In this document: positions 40,145 to 41,321 of the stretch, in pieces
Layout: the number at the start of each line of letters is the position of its first letter
How positions within the stretch are numbered: position 1 is the stretch's first letter
Origin: Burkholderiales bacterium
GTDB lineage: Bacteria > Pseudomonadota > Gammaproteobacteria > Burkholderiales > Usitatibacteraceae
Direction of reading: 5' to 3'
NCBI GenBank assembly: GCA_026125445.1
Contig: JAHCLE010000010.1
Span: 1-41,321 of the forward strand
DNA: 41,321 bases
Notes under the pieces: generated by a model
Told to the model about the DNA's origin: nothing
The model's input: the letters and a program-made list of their open reading frames with translations, nothing else
Database searches by the model: none
Program-made: the position numbers and the translations under genes

Positions 40145-41321
40145 TCAGAAGGCCTGGTCCCAGGGGATGGACAGGCGGGTGGCGCTGTTGATGAGGCCGA
40201 CCATGCTGTAGGTCTGCGGGAAGTTGCCCCAGAGCTCGCCGGTGGCCGGATCCACGTCCTCCGACAGCAGCCCCAGCGGGTTTCGCCGCGCGAGCGTGGA
40301 TTCGAAGAGGGCGCGCGCCTCCTCGCGCCGGCCCAGGGCCGCGAGCGCGTCGATGTACCAGAAGGTGCACACGAGGAAGGCGTTGTCGGGCGCGCCGAAG
40401 TCGTCGGGCTGCGTGTAGCGGAAGATGAAGTCGCCGCGCCGCAGCTCGCGCCCGACGGCGTCCACCGTGGCGGCGAAGCGCGGGTCGTCCGCGCGAAGGA
40501 AGCCGAGTTCCGCGAGCAGCAGCAGGCTCGCGTCGAGCTCGCCGCCCTCGAAGGTGGCCACGAAGCTTCCCCGCTTGGCCGACCAGGCGCGCTGCGAGAT
40601 GACGGCGTGGATGCGGTCGGCCTCGGCGCGCCAGCGGCCCGCGGGCTCGGCCAGTCCCAGCCGCCGCCCGATCTTGGCCAGCCGGTCGCAGGCGACCCAG
40701 CACATCACGCTCGAGAACGTGTGCACGTGCGCCGACCCGCGCAGCTCCCAGAGCCCGGCATCGGGCGTCGCGTGCAGCTCGGCGGCCTTCGAGCCCAGGA
40801 CCTCGAGGCGGCGGAAGAGCCCCTCGTTGCCCAGCGAGGCGAGCCGGCGGTCGAAGAAGGCGTGCGTGGCCGCGAGGATGGCCGAGCCGTAGACGTCGTT
40901 CTGCAGCTGCCGGAAGGCCTGGTTGCCCACGCGCACCGGTCCCATGCCGCGGTAGCCCGGAAGCGAGTCCACGATGGATTCCTCGAGGTCCGCGCGGCCG
41001 CTGATGCGGTAGACGGGCTGCAGGCGGCCTTCGCTCGACGCCGCCACGTTGATGATGTAGCCGAGGTAGCGCTCCATCGTGCGCGTGGCGTTGAGGCGGT
41101 TCAGCGCGTTCACCACGAAGTAGGCGTCGCGCAGCCAGCAGAAGCGGTAGTCCCAGTTGCGGCCGCTCGCGGGCGACTCGGGGATCGAGGTCGTGAGGGC
41201 GGCGACCACCGCGCCGGTGTCGTCGTAGGCGGCCAGCTTGAGCGTGATGGCGGCGCGGATGATCTCGTCCTGCCACTCGAAGGGGATGGAGAGGTCGCGC
41301 ACCCAGTCGTGCCAGTAGTCG
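40145..41321 (-). CDS. Glycoside hydrolase family 15 (glucoamylase/trehalase-like), 5' partial
   Basis: The frame is open to the window end, so the N-terminus is missing; at least 391 residues are present. ASGRNWDYRFCWLRDAYFVV is the GH15 catalytic-domain hallmark, and LWGNFPQTYSMVGLINSA closes the (alpha/alpha)6 barrel. Bacterial GH15 proteins of this type hydrolyse trehalose or alpha-glucans and are often found with otsA/otsB trehalose genes, which would lie beyond the right edge; this is inference. The gene lies 10 bases upstream of the ROK kinase gene, so the released sugar may be phosphorylated by its neighbour. Confidence 0.88.
   Translation of the reverse strand, partial: DYWHDWVRDLSIPFEWQDEIIRAAITLKLAAYDDTGAVVAALTTSIPESPASGRNWDYRFCWLRDAYFVVNALNRLNATRTMERYLGYIINVAASSEGRLQPVYRISGRADLEESIVDSLPGYRGMGPVRVGNQAFRQLQNDVYGSAILAATHAFFDRRLASLGNEGLFRRLEVLGSKAAELHATPDAGLWELRGSAHVHTFSSVMCWVACDRLAKIGRRLGLAEPAGRWRAEADRIHAVISQRAWSAKRGSFVATFEGGELDASLLLLAELGFLRADDPRFAATVDAVGRELRRGDFIFRYTQPDDFGAPDNAFLVCTFWYIDALAALGRREEARALFESTLARRNPLGLLSEDVDPATGELWGNFPQTYSMVGLINSATRLSIPWDQAF

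Noticed and set aside
1-41321. CRISPR arrays, rRNA genes, insertion sequences
   Set aside because: No regularly spaced repeats, rRNA-like segments or transposase motifs were seen on either strand.

Overview
The window is high-GC chromosomal DNA from a Gram-negative proteobacterium, most likely a betaproteobacterium. Supports are an ActP-type acetate permease next to a cNMP/CBS/DUF294 protein and an exonuclease, two DUF2917 proteins around a GcvA-like LysR regulator, a YwiC-like protein, and a Wzt-type exporter ATPase. The genus cannot be read from the sequence. I see no phage, transposase, rRNA or CRISPR array.

Layout. 1-4385: acetate/solute permease (5' end outside the window), a cNMP/CBS/nucleotidyltransferase-fold protein and a DnaQ-like exonuclease. 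4419-5270: alpha/beta hydrolase on the minus strand. 5394-12800: a lower-GC defence-like insert with a type III-like restriction helicase-nuclease, a MazF/PemK-like toxin overlapping it, a large adenine methyltransferase with an AT-richer central region, and a separately promoted AAA ATPase. 12813-15866: M20 amidohydrolase, a small membrane protein, a Met/Gly-rich Spy-like periplasmic protein and a YwiC-like membrane protein. 16056-21371: a 79-residue double-glycine peptide whose core is two copies of a TonB-box-like segment, convergent with an NHLM-type export operon (cNMP protein, 55-residue stub of the fusion protein, C39-peptidase ABC transporter, second ABC transporter). 21482-22075: 5-formyl-THF cyclo-ligase.

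22106-27632: minus-strand surface-polymer cluster (CDP-glycerol-type polymerase, GT2 glycosyltransferase, IspD-like cytidylyltransferase, Wzt-like ATPase, radical SAM/SPASM protein), directly downstream of tRNA-Leu(CAA). 27840-30462: queA, then LysR between two DUF2917 genes. 30722-37897: a menaquinone operon menF, menD-menH fusion, menB, menC, menE, with overlapping stops and starts at most junctions. It ends in a perfect 33-bp inverted repeat. 37973-41321: HNH endonuclease, inorganic pyrophosphatase, ROK sugar kinase and a partial GH15 glucoamylase/trehalase.

The best candidate for an undescribed system is the double-glycine peptide with duplicated TonB-box-like repeats and its dedicated exporter. 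The restriction/toxin/methylase/ATPase insert is the second. Functions are assigned from recognised motifs and context only; no database search was run.
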